Shown in pieces: positions 46,539 to 58,085 of a DNA stretch of 64,000 nt. The translations under genes and the position numbers were made by a program. The notes beneath the pieces are model-generated. The model was not told the DNA's origin. It worked only from the letters and a program-made list of their open reading frames with translations, and did no database searches. This DNA is from Coniella vitis (Eukaryota > Ascomycota > Sordariomycetes > Diaporthales > Schizoparmaceae), in assembly GCA_011317545.1 (NCBI GenBank), contig WUJK01000008.1, positions 806,001 to 870,000 on the forward strand, read 5' to 3'. Each line of letters opens with the position of its first letter. Position 1 is the stretch's first letter.

Positions 46539-49500
46539 ATGCATGCGAGCCCATGGGCAGAACGATGACAATTCGTTGCCGAGACTTTTGCAGCCCCTTT
46601 TCCGCACAAGCAAGGACTATGGTATGAGTAGCGGTAAGGAGCCGAGAACGCAATTGAAAGTGGCGTGCTGCCCAAGGAGTAACTCGCTTTGAAGGCAATT
46701 CGGAAGAGGTATAATAGGAAAAGAAGAACTGCGCTGGCGCACTGGCCATCCCAGGTCCGCCACAACACATGGCTTGACCATAATGTAGTCATATCGAGGC
46801 TGAAGAGTCGAACCGTGCTTCTGGCCTCTTTTCCTATTGCCTGACGGCCGCACTTGGAATTGGTAATCTAGATTGCATTGAAAGGCCAAGCGTCGAAGCC
46901 GACCTCTTCATAGTACAAGCCGGCCGTCCTGCAGATTTGGTACCGATATCAGTATATGCTGCTGTTGCTCAATTCACGCAACAACCGCAGGTCAGGCCAT
47001 GTCTGATGTATGTATTGGCCTGGCGTTGTCTGAAATAAGCCTACTAGGACTTCTGTGGAATGACGGTGAACTGAAAGCGACTTGAAAGGTTTAAAAATTC
47101 CCAACGCATCTTGTGGATCTCTGGGTGTATTCACGGAGGGGCCGCGTTTACCCCCAGTCGTGAGATTGCGACGGCCGGTGTTCCGTGATGTGAGGTGGCA
47201 CCCTCACTGGTCTCGACCGTACATAGTACAGTATTCCTGGCGGCTGCTGATGTGGTCTGCTAGCATGGCCCAGCGCCGCAAAGCGATGCGCGCTACACAT
47301 ACCTTGTGAGCACCCATGATGCCAGAGACATACTGCAGCTGTCCGGCTGGCTGCACCGATCACAATCAGGAAGCTATACTAGGTAGTCCAGGCAGAATGC
47401 CGGGTAATTGTTGCTCTGTATCCCGTAGTGGCATCTGTCATTCTAGTCAGCCAATACGAGAGAACCAGGGCCGATTGCTCTCTCCAATATACTATGTAGT
47501 ATGATTGGGCACCCGTCAACAACGTATTCCACCTCTTCATCTCGTCAAGGTAACAGGTAGAGCGCGGCAAACAGATGGGCAATGAGCAGCTCCCGCCTTG
47601 CCTGTCAAACTTTGGTTTAAGCCATAGTGATGTTGGGGTCCATGAAAGCCTTGATATTGTCGATAGGAGCGTCAAGATTCCGGCCGCTGTCCGTCAGTGA
47701 ATGTAGAGCCACATCGGTCAGAGGTCGACAGGGCTCCAGAACACTGAGGCTGGGAATGCTCTTCACAGTATGCTCATGCCGTAAAGAGCAGAGAGCGTCC
47801 TTGCATTGCCATTCTGAGGCCTCGATTCATGGTAATGGCTTACTATTTGTCATGATAGGAAGCTGTTAGCTTGGTGAGAATGAGGTCGAGAGATGTAACC
47901 CACCTTGCTGCGAATCCTGACTCGAATTGAAGACACTCAAATCACCATCTGAATCTTTAGACTCGACAACAACGCATTGCAGCGAATCGTTGTCTGACCG
48001 AAACGAGAGCCAACAGCGCGGCTTTTTGTCAGGGTCAGCTGGTATGTAGATGGAGTGGGGAGCAGAAAATGATTCGACGCTGGAGGTCTGCGTGGATTGA
48101 GCTCACAGTGGCTGTATGTACTATAGTACTATACAACTCATCAGTGCTGCAGCAGCCTGCGTCAGGCGCATCTGGGGGGGCTAGCGGCCTGTGCGTGGCA
48201 GGTGGGTGTACTGGTGGGCTCAGTGGAGCAAGGCCCCTGCCTGGCCCCTGAGCCAAGTAAGTACCGGCAAAGTACAACGCGCCCCCTGTCCGTAGGTTTC
48301 AACCTGGCAGTGCTGGCGCAAGGGTGGCCGCCGGCTTTGGGTTAGCGTGCCTGCCCTCCAGATCTTAGAGACTGGCAGCAGCAGCACAGCACCACACAAC
48401 GCAGCCCCAGCCCAAGCCGCGCTGCGAGGCCAAAAGTTTGTTTTGCGTTCCATTTTAATAGGCCCCTTGTCCTCGACTCTTGCGTCGAACCCAAATCCCA
48501 GAGCCTTCCCGACTTTTCCTGTCCTGCTGCAAGCGTCATCTTCCACCACGACCGACCACCCGCGCGTCCCACAACGAAGCACCCACTACTAGCCTCCACG
48601 GCACTGGCAGAGTTTCCATCACTGACTGGTAAGTCGCCGCTTCTCGTTGGCGCTTTTGCCTGCCCAGGTTACCCAGCAGACACACTCTCTCGCTGCCCAC
48701 ATAGGCAACAAAGGAGCCCCGAGCGAGAGCAAGGAAGAATAGCAGCCCGGCAGTCAGTCAGTCTACCTTTTCGGTTACTGGGTCTACCCGTTTGATCAGC
48801 TCTCGGAGTGGCCAAGCTACAGGCCAGGCCATGCCACTCTCCCAGTCAGGTTAAACTTTTCTGGGTCAGGCCAGCCGTCTCAGACGCCTTGCTCACCTCT
48901 GCGCTTCTTCCCGACCTCACCTTGACTCCCCCTCCCCTTGGCCTCTTCGTTTGCCAGCTCCAGTTGCGATAACCACGTCTTCACTGCGGCCTGTATCATC
49001 ACACAATCTTCGGGTAGCAACTTTCTGTCTCTCTACCTGGTGTCAATTGGGTCGCGCTTAAGGCAGACGCAGCAGTGCAGCCTTCTTCTGCCACATTTCC
49101 ATCCTTCTAGCCCGTACTAACCTCTCGTCACATTTCAGCCTTGAGCTTTCGACTCAAGAGTTCATCCGACGTTACGGAGGGTTTGGCCATTCACGACACT
49201 ACGGGCCTCATTATCGCTAGTGTCCTCGACTATTGCTCCTCCTGCCTCGTCCTCCAGGGTTCTAGCAATAAACACCAACAACCGCGTCGCACATTGCCTC
49301 TCAAGCGGCCGGCTTTCTCTTCACGTACCCGCTCACAACGATTTTGTGCGTTTCATCAGAGCTCTTTACTTCCTAAGAATACAATTAGCGACGTTTCAAG
49401 CGCAAAGCGTAGACGGAACACTGCGACAAGAGCAATCCATTGCCACCCGTCAAGAGGAGGTCATCAAAGCCAAAAGGGAAGATTTGAAGGTCATCATTCC

Positions 49501-50318
49501 ATACTAGACCTTATCTACACACAAAGTGCGTCAAACTCCTGCCTTGGTTTACCTGAGTCTGGTTTTGCGAATGGTACTGGAGTGCGCAACCAGGAACTGT
49601 CGTGTCTCGGTTGGCCTAGCCTGCAAAACGCGCCGCAGCAACCGTGCCTCGGAGGCACCGGCCTTGCCATCCTGTTGCATAAAAATTGCGCCATCTGGGC
49701 TTGGATTGCAGGACTGACACATTGTGAAGTCAGAATCCGCCGGCTACAGCGCGTCTTCCAACGACTTCGGACGCGTTTTCCACTGCATCGTGATCCGTGC
49801 ACGAGGAGGCTCCACCCCCAAGACTTCACCAGTGCCGCCCAACCCTGCGAGCAGCCACGCCGCCACAATACCATCAAAATCTCTTGACTCGAGTAAGTCT
49901 CCGAATTGTTTTCCAGTCTTTGAGCAGTCGATGGCATCAACGACCAGCCCAGTGTAGGAATCTGCCCCTCATATCGTGCAAATCTGCCTCGTATGCTTTT
50001 TCACTATTTGATGGCTGTGCTCATACGCCTTGGCTGGATTTCGAGTTGATCATGTATTTCTCATGTCACTATACACTCACACGTGACTGCCATGGGACGA
50101 CATTTGCTAACATCCTCTCCAGTCAGTCCTAAAGGATTAGACGAGGCACAATTGCAATTACTGCCATCACCTCGCCGCTATTTCCTAGTGGTGTAAGATA
50201 TTCTTGTTTCCTTGCTACGGAAACCCAATTTTTCCTTGCGTGGACCGATCCGTCGATTAAGCGCGGCATCTTGTTGTCCAAGTGTTTTAAGCCATCTTTG
50301 TCTGGCGTCTGCTTAATC

Positions 50319-51829
50319 ATGTCTTCTCCAGCACCGAGTGAGACTATGGGCATAACCAGCATGCTCAACCAAAAAGCGCTCACATCAGTCATTCATCAAC
50401 CGCAAGCCCTCCCCGTGACCATGGCAGACCAACACGTTGTGCAACAGCTTCCTCCTGTTGCTCTTGAGCGTGCCGATTCACCCCATGGGTCCGAACATTC
50501 ACGGTATTCTCAGCCTCCTATGAATAGCCATATGCAGGCTGCGCGCCCCTACGGCTCTCCAACTGCCATGCACACACAACTGCACATGCCAGAACCAAAC
50601 ATGGCAACCAGCGGCATGGCCTTCCCTGCGATGACGCCCGACATGTATGCCCCTCCTCAGCCTTTGAGAGCCCCCGATGCCACCGCTCAGCCAGCCCCCA
50701 AGGCTTATTCGTGTGGTACCTGTGGTAAGGGCTTCGCAAGGCGCAGTGATCTTGCTCGCCATGGTGAGTTTATTTTCTTTCTTGCCGCGTGCAAATTCTT
50801 ACGTGTCTGCACGAACCAATTATTTCTGACTCTGGAGACAGAACGGATTCACACTGGTGTGCGACCTCATGTTTGCGATTATCCCAACTGTGGCAAGCAG
50901 TTCATCCAACGCTCGGCCTTGACTGTTCATCAACGTGTTCATACCGGAGAAAAGCCTCACATGTGTGAGAGATGTGGAAAGGTAAGCGAAAATAATGTGG
51001 CTTTCATAATGTGAAGGACGGCATACTTACATCGATTTTGCCACAGCCCTTCAGCGACTCTAGCTCTCTGGCCCGTCATCGTCGGATTCACACAGGCAAC
51101 CGACCGTACAGATGCCCGTATGCGGACTGCCAAAAGACCTTCACTCGCCGAACGACCCTCACACGCCACCAGAATCACCATACCGGTACGGTTGAGGACG
51201 CTGCAAGAGCCACTGCCGAAGCTCTTGCTAGAAACAGTGTGGCACGCTCTGCCTCTGCTCGTCCCACTCGCTCCGAAGCCGACAAGATCTCGAACCACGG
51301 CTCCCCACTCTCGACCCCCTCCCCTGGACATCGAACCATGTCCATGTCTCCAACTGCAGAGATGGCCGCTGCTACCAGCCTGCAACACCAGTACAATGGC
51401 AACAGTTCTCTTCCAGCGCACATGCGCACTGATCTCCACGGTGGCAGCCCCACGGCAACTACATCCTCTGGATTTAGCACGAGCGTTCGGCCTACATCTC
51501 ACCCGACTGCGTATGGCGCAGTGGCACCTCCACCTACGACGCTTGAGCCGAGCATTGAGAGCAGCCAAGGACCAGGCAGTACTGTGGGCAGCCCCCACAT
51601 GAGCAGCGTCGGATGGGCTTCGCCTTCGCATGTCGCATCTCCCGCCCACAGCAACAGCGGCGGCAACAGTAGCTACGTCTACCCGGATCCGGATTCTTCA
51701 TACCCAACAAATGCTGCCGCCCAGGGACAGATGTTTTACTCGAGCGGTATGGGTATGCCAAGGCCTGGAAGTACCGAGCCCGGTGCGCAATCATACAAGC
51801 CCCGCCAGAATGAGTTGTGGGCAGCTTAG
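50319..51829 (+). CDS. C2H2 zinc-finger transcription factor (four fingers)
   Basis: Exons 50319-50763, 50842-50981 and 51047-51829 encode 455 residues. Four tandem C2H2 fingers occupy about residues 130-240: [53 protein letters not shown] and [19 protein letters not shown]. The TGEKP-type linkers HTGVRPH, HTGEKPH and HTGNRPY join them. Intron 1 falls in the first linker (after ...RSDLARH) and intron 2 inside finger 3; both are in phase. The N-terminus is Pro/Gln/Met-rich and the C-terminal 200 residues are Ser/Thr/Pro-rich, ending [11 protein letters not shown]. It is nuclear and sequence-specific by family; the target genes are unknown. I chose the ATG at 50319 ([13 protein letters not shown]); upstream coding exons cannot be excluded. 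Confidence 0.88.
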
Positions 51830-53247
51830 GGAACTCCCCAATTCGGTCTCAGCTACCCTATCTTCGAGGTGTAGCGCAACTGGAGCAGTGAACTAGCCAT
51901 TATATTTGCTTTGTTTTACTCAATCTTTGAAGGCTATACTTTAGTCTAATTGCTGTACCCAAGTTGCACGTACTGGGCTCTTGGGGTTCCAACTTTTTTT
52001 TTTTTTTTTCTTCTCTTTTCTCATAGAACGGATTCGGTCGGGCATTCGGTTGGTAAGAGAACATGGACATCATTGAAATCGTCAGGTCTGCTCCATTGTA
52101 AGGAGTCTCTACTTGGGCGATGGATAAGTTAAAGCAAATCGCCTTCACAAGGCAAGGGTGTTTTGGAGCAAAGGATGAGGTCAAAAAGTGTGGTTTCTTA
52201 TCTACTACTGTGCGGCGCCCTAACATGCGAGGTTAACCCGGAGCTGAGCTGTAGATGGGCCGTAGAAACCAATAGAATATATGTTCAAGCAATTGAAAAG
52301 TGGTTACATTCAAAGGTCCTTGATCATTATACTTCATCGTTCACTATGTGATGTGATGAGTTTCTGGCTATACCAAGAATTTGCCAATAAACAGACTTAC
52401 CTTCTTTCCATATTCCGATCCAACAAGTTTTGTGCTTTTCGAACCACCGAGGCATGTCGAGTTTGAGGAATTTCCTCCGACTTTATCATCAAGCGAGGTA
52501 GAACGGGAAGCTCATATCTACAAAAGAAATCTTGAGCTTGATAGGCAGTTAAAAGCAAGAAAAGTAGGGCGAAAATAAAGAGAAAGTGGGAAGATTGGTT
52601 GTTTAGTAATCTCTGGTTTTGGACGGAGAGCGATGGATAGATCAGGCACGCGGCAGGGGACTGGACTGGGCTGGGCTAATTAGTATATAATTCGAAATGT
52701 GTTTAGCAGACTACTTCTTCTGCGATTCTTGTGTGTTTGTTGCTTTTTTCCCCACGAGATTCTGTCCTTGCGTATCGAAAGAGGTTATTACGTGCTGACA
52801 ATCTTATTGAACGTTGATTGCATGCCTTGGAAAGATTATATATCTTGACGATACGCGCGATTATCTATTTATATCGAAACGCAATCAAACTGGGATGGTA
52901 CGACAGGTTTTCTCACAGACACGAAATCCCGATACCACAAGACGAGGACTATCAAACTGTGGTGCGCAAAAACTTGGGAGTTCTTGATGGGAAAAGAGAG
53001 ACAATACCCAACCCAAGAAGTCGAAAGCAGACCGGACAACTTCAAGTGAGTTAAGACAGTCTTGATCTTGGAATTGAATCTTATTCTTTTGCACAGATGC
53101 TTTCTGAGTTGTCCTCAACCACGATCATGCCAAAGGAAATGACACTCCGGCAGTCCTTCAGGAACCAGTGACTAGATCCAGGCCAACACCAATCAAAGCC
53201 ACACCAGAGTCGATCAAAACCTCCCCAACAGAGCACAAATAATCACC
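51830..53247. other. Intergenic region with possible coding remnants
   Basis: About 1.4 kb, with a T-run near 52000. Two AT-rich plus-strand frames, 52381-52578 and 52818-53054, have protein-like stretches (FEEFPPTLSSSEVEREAH; HEIPIPQDEDYQTVVRKN). They may be a small spliced gene or remnants; I cannot join them convincingly. Confidence 0.35.
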
Positions 53248-54546
53248 ATGGAACTACCACCCCTATCGCCGTCACTGCCGTCACCCTGGCCAGAAGAGCG
53301 TTTGACAATCACCATCCAGACCTTTGCTGACACGGCCTGTCCCTGGAGCTATATAGCCAAGGTTGTGCTGGATCGCGCGATGAAAACGTTCCAAGAAAGG
53401 CATGGGGTCGATAAAGTGCGCTTCGAATTGAGCTGGAACCCGTTTTATCTCTGGCCCGAGATGAAGGCGTCTTGTGAGTGTCCTGTGGGAAGATCTTCAC
53501 CCTCCTTCTCAGTCTTCTTTGCTGTTCTCCGTTGCGAATTTGTTCACCCTGTCCTCTCATCTTGCTCTTCCCAGAGATTCTTCCTATCCTCCTCCTTCTA
53601 TACATTGCCTTGTATCGGAGGAACAGATTCCTCTACATTGCCCCCTTTCCCTTCTCCTCATGCGAGCAAGCGAAGGATTCATATACTTTTGCCACAACCC
53701 TCAAGTCATACCCAAAGGGGCCCAAGTAATTTTTCAAAGTAACCCAGACCGAAAAGGAAGAAAAAAAATGAAAAAATGAAAGAAAGAAAGAAAAAAGAAA
53801 CTAATATCCTTGCCCGAATTTTCACCTCACTATAAACAGCCTACGAAAAACGAGCGCTGCTCACCAAACTGCACGGCGCCGACGCGCCCGCCGTCGCAGC
53901 ACGCATGATCCGCGACGCAGCACTCCTCAACATCCCGCTATCCATGACAGGCAAGACGGGAAACACAAGAGATAGCCATGCGCTTCTGTTGCTGGCGCAG
54001 GAAAAAGATGAGGATAAGGAAAATCAGAAACGGAGACAAAAGCAGGACCAAGAGCAAGATCAAGATATTAGAAGGGAGACTGGACATGGAAAGGAAGAGC
54101 GGGGGCAGCAGCTGCAGCAGCAGCTGCTGCAGCAAGATGAGAACTGTCCTCAGAATAGCCTTCTGTCAAGACTGCTGGATGCGCTCTTCCGTGGATGTTT
54201 TGAGCAGGGACGGGACGCGGCGGATAGACGATTTTTGTTGGCCGTTGCGAGGGAGGTTGGGTTGTTTGATGCTGACGACGCCGAGAATCGAGATAAAACA
54301 CACAATGGGATGGACAACGAGCTCACAAAGCAAGAATACCATCTCCTCGTTTGGCTCGATTCACCCGACGTTCGCGAAACGGTCGATCGCATGGATCGGG
54401 CGGCCAAAGAGAACAGCGGCATTGTCGCTGTGCCGAGTTTTGTCGTACAGGGACGGTACCAGGTTGGCGGGAAGCAGCGCGAAGAAGTGTTTGTGGATTT
54501 ATTTGAGAGGATATGGAGGGAACATCATTGTGGTCATTGTCAATAG
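53248..54546 (+). CDS. DsbA/FrnE-like thioredoxin-fold protein
   Basis: Exons 53248-53473 and 53840-54546 encode 310 residues. The N-terminal strand and active-site loop read TIQTFADTACPWSYIAKVVL, followed by the FrnE-type ELSWNPFYLWPEM. The C-terminus has GIVAVPSFVVQGRYQVGGKQ, with the cis-Pro of the thioredoxin fold (VPSF). Relatives include DsbA-type oxidoreductases and 2-hydroxychromene-2-carboxylate isomerase / GST kappa proteins. The active site is CPWS rather than CPWC, so a classical dithiol mechanism is unlikely. A low-complexity Lys/Glu/Gln/Asp insert (about residues 135-190, with LQQQLLQQDE) interrupts the helical domain. The intron is 366 nt, long and pyrimidine-rich, and ends in TAAACAG. 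Confidence 0.8.
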
Positions 54547-55201
54547 CGCCAGCACTAAGGAAGGGCTGAAATTGAGAAGGCAGAGAAGAAGGGGGAGGAT
54601 GAATTTAGATAGTAAGAGGTTGATGGAGGGATGAGGGTAGGGAACAATGGCCGAGGTCAAGTAGGAATTGGAGGTTTGAAGTGAGCATTCGGTCTTGCGG
54701 CCGGTTGTCTGGCTGGATGAGAGTCTTTGTAGGTGTATCATGTTACAAGATATGTTTGTTCTCAATATTTGGGAAATTCCATCCAAAGGAATTTGAAATT
54801 CGGTGAATATTATTTTGCAGAAGCTTCTCAACCTAGATTCGTCAAATATTTCTTCGCTACTGCCTGCATGATCACCTTGACTGTGGAAGCCTTTGGAACC
54901 ATTCAGCAGATATATGTGGTCCTAGTAAAGCATGAGTCTTTGTATGATTGACCTGTAACCATTGACTGGGTTTTCAACCCACCCACGGTGATCCATGTGG
55001 TATTGTGTCCCTCAAACGCCTTTAATCATGGAACGAACCCAAAATTGTGTGCAATCTAGTAAGTCCGCGAATGCGTTTGGGACGCTCCGCCTTCATCTCA
55101 ATAGCCTCTGAATTGCCGTCTATGCCCAACCGCCCCCAAAAACGCCATAATCATGCAGATTGGAAAGAAAATAAAAATCTTGGTAAAACCAGCAACACCC
55201 A
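54547..55201. other. Convergent intergenic region
   Basis: About 650 bases between the 3' ends of the DsbA-like and TFIIE beta genes, AT-rich, with no supported gene. Confidence 0.4.
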
Positions 55202-56107
55202 TCACAGGTCCTTGAACATAGACAAGGTTCCCTTCAAGTGAGTGTTGGTCACGTTCCGCGGCACCTTCTTCTTTGGCTTCTTCTTCACCTTCTCCACCTT
55301 TGCATTCACCACCTTGAGCCGTGGGTCCTCGCTCGCAGGCTTCTGCCCTGCCTGGAGCAGCAATCGATTGATGTCGTCGACACTCGGGACATTAACCTTG
55401 TGCCACATGACCTGGAATTCAGTATCGACAGTATTCCACAGACTCGCATCATCCTGCCACACATAACGAGGGTGGTTATCCTTCTTTGTGCGCACGACAA
55501 GGATTTTATGCGCACGCTCGAGATCCGTGATAGCTGGGTATAGCGACTCCCTTGGCCAGCCATCCTCCAGATCCTTGACATGCACCAGCATGGCGTCCTT
55601 TTTCGCCTGCAAGTATGCCAACAGCGACTCCTTAGATCGCACGCCGGGAATCACAGGGTTATGGCGGTAGGTTCCCGACCAGATCGTCTGCTCGGTGAGG
55701 CTCGTGTCAGGCGTCCACAGCACACGCGGATGGCGGCGCATGTTCTCGACAAGCTCTGTCCACTCGGCAGGCGAGTGCGGCCGCCGCGTGAGGTGGTCGA
55801 CAATGTCGGTGATGGAGAGGTCCCGGTCACGTTCCTTGAGGTGATTTACAGCGTAAACCATCTGCGTGCCGAGCTCGGCGCCCGTGCCGGTGAGGGCCGG
55901 CTGTGAATAGATTTCGATGCCATCACCGGGTCGCTTCTTTTTTGTGGGCGTGTTGGTTGCTGCGGTGCCGGTCATGGCGGATGAGGTGGAGGCGACGGAG
56001 GGTGAGGGTGAGGGCGGGGCGAGCATGGCTGCTTTCGAGTCCTTGGTCAGGTCGACGACCGACTTCGAGGCGGCGCTTGCGACGCGCTGACGCTCGAGGA
56101 ACGACAT
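55202..56107 (-). CDS. TFA2: Transcription initiation factor IIE subunit beta
   Basis: Single exon, 301 residues. TFIIE beta pairs with TFIIE alpha at the RNA polymerase II pre-initiation complex and helps recruit TFIIH and open the promoter. The sequence has a disordered Ser/Ala/Pro N-terminus, the basic TPTKKKRPGDG, and two winged-helix regions: VYAVNHLKERDRDLSITDIV to YRHNPVIPGVRSKESLLAYL, and GWPRESLYPAITDLERAHKI to YVWQDDASLWNTVDTEFQVM. It ends in a Lys-rich tail, KVKKKPKKKVPRNVTNTHLK. Length and order match fungal Tfa2. Confidence 0.9.
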   Translation of the reverse strand: MSFLERQRVASAASKSVVDLTKDSKAAMLAPPSPSPSVASTSSAMTGTAATNTPTKKKRPGDGIEIYSQPALTGTGAELGTQMVYAVNHLKERDRDLSITDIVDHLTRRPHSPAEWTELVENMRRHPRVLWTPDTSLTEQTIWSGTYRHNPVIPGVRSKESLLAYLQAKKDAMLVHVKDLEDGWPRESLYPAITDLERAHKILVVRTKKDNHPRYVWQDDASLWNTVDTEFQVMWHKVNVPSVDDINRLLLQAGQKPASEDPRLKVVNAKVEKVKKKPKKKVPRNVTNTHLKGTLSMFKDL

Positions 56108-57311
56108 TGTTGCGTGAGTTGTGGTGGTTTGATTTCTTTCTCCCTTCTTTCTTTCCTTGTCTGGGTGGTTCCTGCTTCGCGTTGGCTCCCTCTTCTATTC
56201 TTCAGCAGCTTTTTTTGCGTGAAGCGATGATCGTATCGAGAGCCGAACCGACCGAGCTTCGACAAAGTGTTGTGTCGAAGCCGCGGCGTGCGTCGATACA
56301 GTCAAGATCAAGTCAAATACTGTTGTATGCGGGGGTGTAAGAAGGAAAGAAGTTGCAGAAGAGCGGCCGGCGAAAGGTTGGTAGGTGGTTGCAGTTTATG
56401 CCTGCAAAAAGGGCTGAGACACGCGGGCGGCACGTACCCCTACTTACCCCAGAAAGTGGTTGCAGTAGTAATCCAATACTGCGTAGAACTGGGGGACGAA
56501 CGCGCTTTTGGGGCGTGCTGACGGAGTAGCAGCAGCGGCCTAAGATGGGCCGTGCGTGCTAACGGGTTATGGGAGGCTTATCGCTTCCTTTATCAGCAGA
56601 CCCCAACTCAACTGAGCGGCCTGACGTACTTTTTTGCTTGTGAAATTGTTGGGTTCGCGTCCCACCCAAAGGATAAGACTGCGCTACCCGGTCGACTGTG
56701 AGGACGTGTTCACGAAAATCCTCCATTAAAACGTAACAGTCAGTCATGCACCAACATATTGCAATTGAAATGGTGGTTTTTTGGGTTTTTTTTTTTTTTA
56801 TAAACCCCCCCCCCCAGCAGTAACGGCAGATCTGTCTGAAGGGCATGCGCTATTCTTCACTTCGATCAAAGTCTTTTGCAAAAAGCACTCCGCACCTCGG
56901 ACCCATCATGTATAGACCATTACCATTGTAAATTACTTCGAAAAACATCCAAAGAATATTCAATTAAGATACTCGTTGTCATCCAGATAGCACCCAAAGG
57001 CACACATCAGATCAACATATAATCAATCAAGTTTCCTCTTCCTTCCACGGCAAACGAGGCATTGACAACTCCCTAAGCCACTGTGTAGTCTATCGAGGCT
57101 CTGTGTTCAGACCATCAAGCCAGCCCGGAGAGCCGTGGTCAAGGAAGGCCAGTTGCCATCTATATCAAGTCTACCGACAAAAAGAATGCGCCCCGGAAAG
57201 CTCAAGATTTATTTTGGCCAAAAAGAATTGAATCAGATGCTGTCTTCTCATCCATAGTACATCCGTCTGTTCCCTCTCCTTGGACAACCTCGCCAGCAGT
57301 AAAATGCTAGC
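56108..57311. other. Intergenic region TFIIE beta to cytochrome b5
   Basis: About 1.2 kb with no supported gene. It has T and C homopolymer runs near 56778-56816. Confidence 0.4.
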
Positions 57312-58085
57312 TTAGGCAACCGGCTGCTGCTGCTGCTGGGCCTGGAGGTATTGGTAGGCAAAGTAGGAAAGGGCACCACCAATCAGAACAAAAGCGTAGA
57401 CGCCGAGGCCGAGGCCGGTGGCATCGCCCGTAGATGCTGCGGGGGTGACGGCGCCAGGCTTGGGAGCCTTGGGGGTAGGGTCACCGGGCTGTGGGAAAGA
57501 AGAAAGAAAATGTCAAGTTAGCTTGTTGTGACCATATTGTGCGCGCTGGCCCCTTCTCTTGTGCGACCATAATGTCCCTATCGGATGCTTTGCACCCAAG
57601 GAAACATGTGTCCGATAAGGCCCACCGCTTTTCAAGCCGATATGGGCTGTATTCAGGCGGCGCGGTACTGTAGGTGTAAAAGAAAACGTAATATACCTGT
57701 CTCTTCAGCTCACCGACAAGAAGCTGCTCCAAAGTCTCGCGTGCCTCGTCGCTGTGGCCGACGTCTTCGAACGCTTCGGTCGCATCCTGGCCGGCGACAT
57801 CGAGGAGAACCTCCTCACCACCGCTATTTGGGCGCATTGCGTGTCAGTACTCTGCTTGAATCTGGCGCATGATCTTGCTCTCTTCCTGAAAATCTCGCAC
57901 TCCTTCAAGACCAAGCTGGACCTTCTGATAGAGCTGAGAGATAGACCTGGGCGCGCAAAGGGGACCTACGGATGCTCATCTATGAACTTGGCGCAGTCAT
58001 AGACCTTGTCGTGGATCACCATGAACAAGTCTTTCTTGGTGTTGTGCTCTGCAACATCTTGGTAGGTGTATTCCTTGGTCGCCAT
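57312..58085 (-). CDS. CYB5: Cytochrome b5, tail-anchored
   Basis: Exons 58085-57970, 57823-57697 and 57488-57312 encode 139 residues. Cytochrome b5 passes electrons to desaturases, hydroxylases and P450s at the endoplasmic reticulum. The heme ligands are His38 (in [12 protein letters not shown]) and His62 (in EDVGHSDEA). The start [20 protein letters not shown] fits the family. Exon 3 gives a Pro/Ala/Thr-rich linker and one membrane span (about residues 106-129, [20 protein letters not shown]), followed by a Gln-rich tail [11 protein letters not shown]. Intron 1 splits the Pro of HPGGEE (donor GTAGGT, acceptor AAATAG) and is 146 nt. Intron 2 is 208 nt. Both are GT-AG. Confidence 0.92.

Larger units (their letters stand above)
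41431..50318. other. Gene-poor region upstream of the C2H2 factor
   Basis: About 8.9 kb in which I cannot support any gene. Many short ORFs overlap on both strands; those at 45077-45421 and 49220-49507 (plus) look somewhat protein-like but match nothing I know. TACATAGTA-type motifs occur at 43341, 44116, 44304-44340, 45192, 46283, 46516-46538, 47219, 47487 and 48118, the densest series in the window. From about 48.5 to 50.3 kb the plus strand is C/T-rich with several GTAAGT- and CAG-like sites, which would fit a long spliced 5' leader of the C2H2 gene. Confidence 0.4.

Noticed and set aside
49141..49887. 248-codon plus-strand ORF
   Set aside because: It has no ATG at its reported start, no recognisable motif and low-complexity composition, and overlaps another frame of similar quality.
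56584..56710. tRNA-like signals: GGGTTCGCGTCCC on the plus strand and TAGCGCAGTC on the minus strand
   Set aside because: The T-loop lacks the invariant A58, the acceptor stem does not pair fully, and the A-box and B-box lie on opposite strands. No tRNA cloverleaf can be folded.
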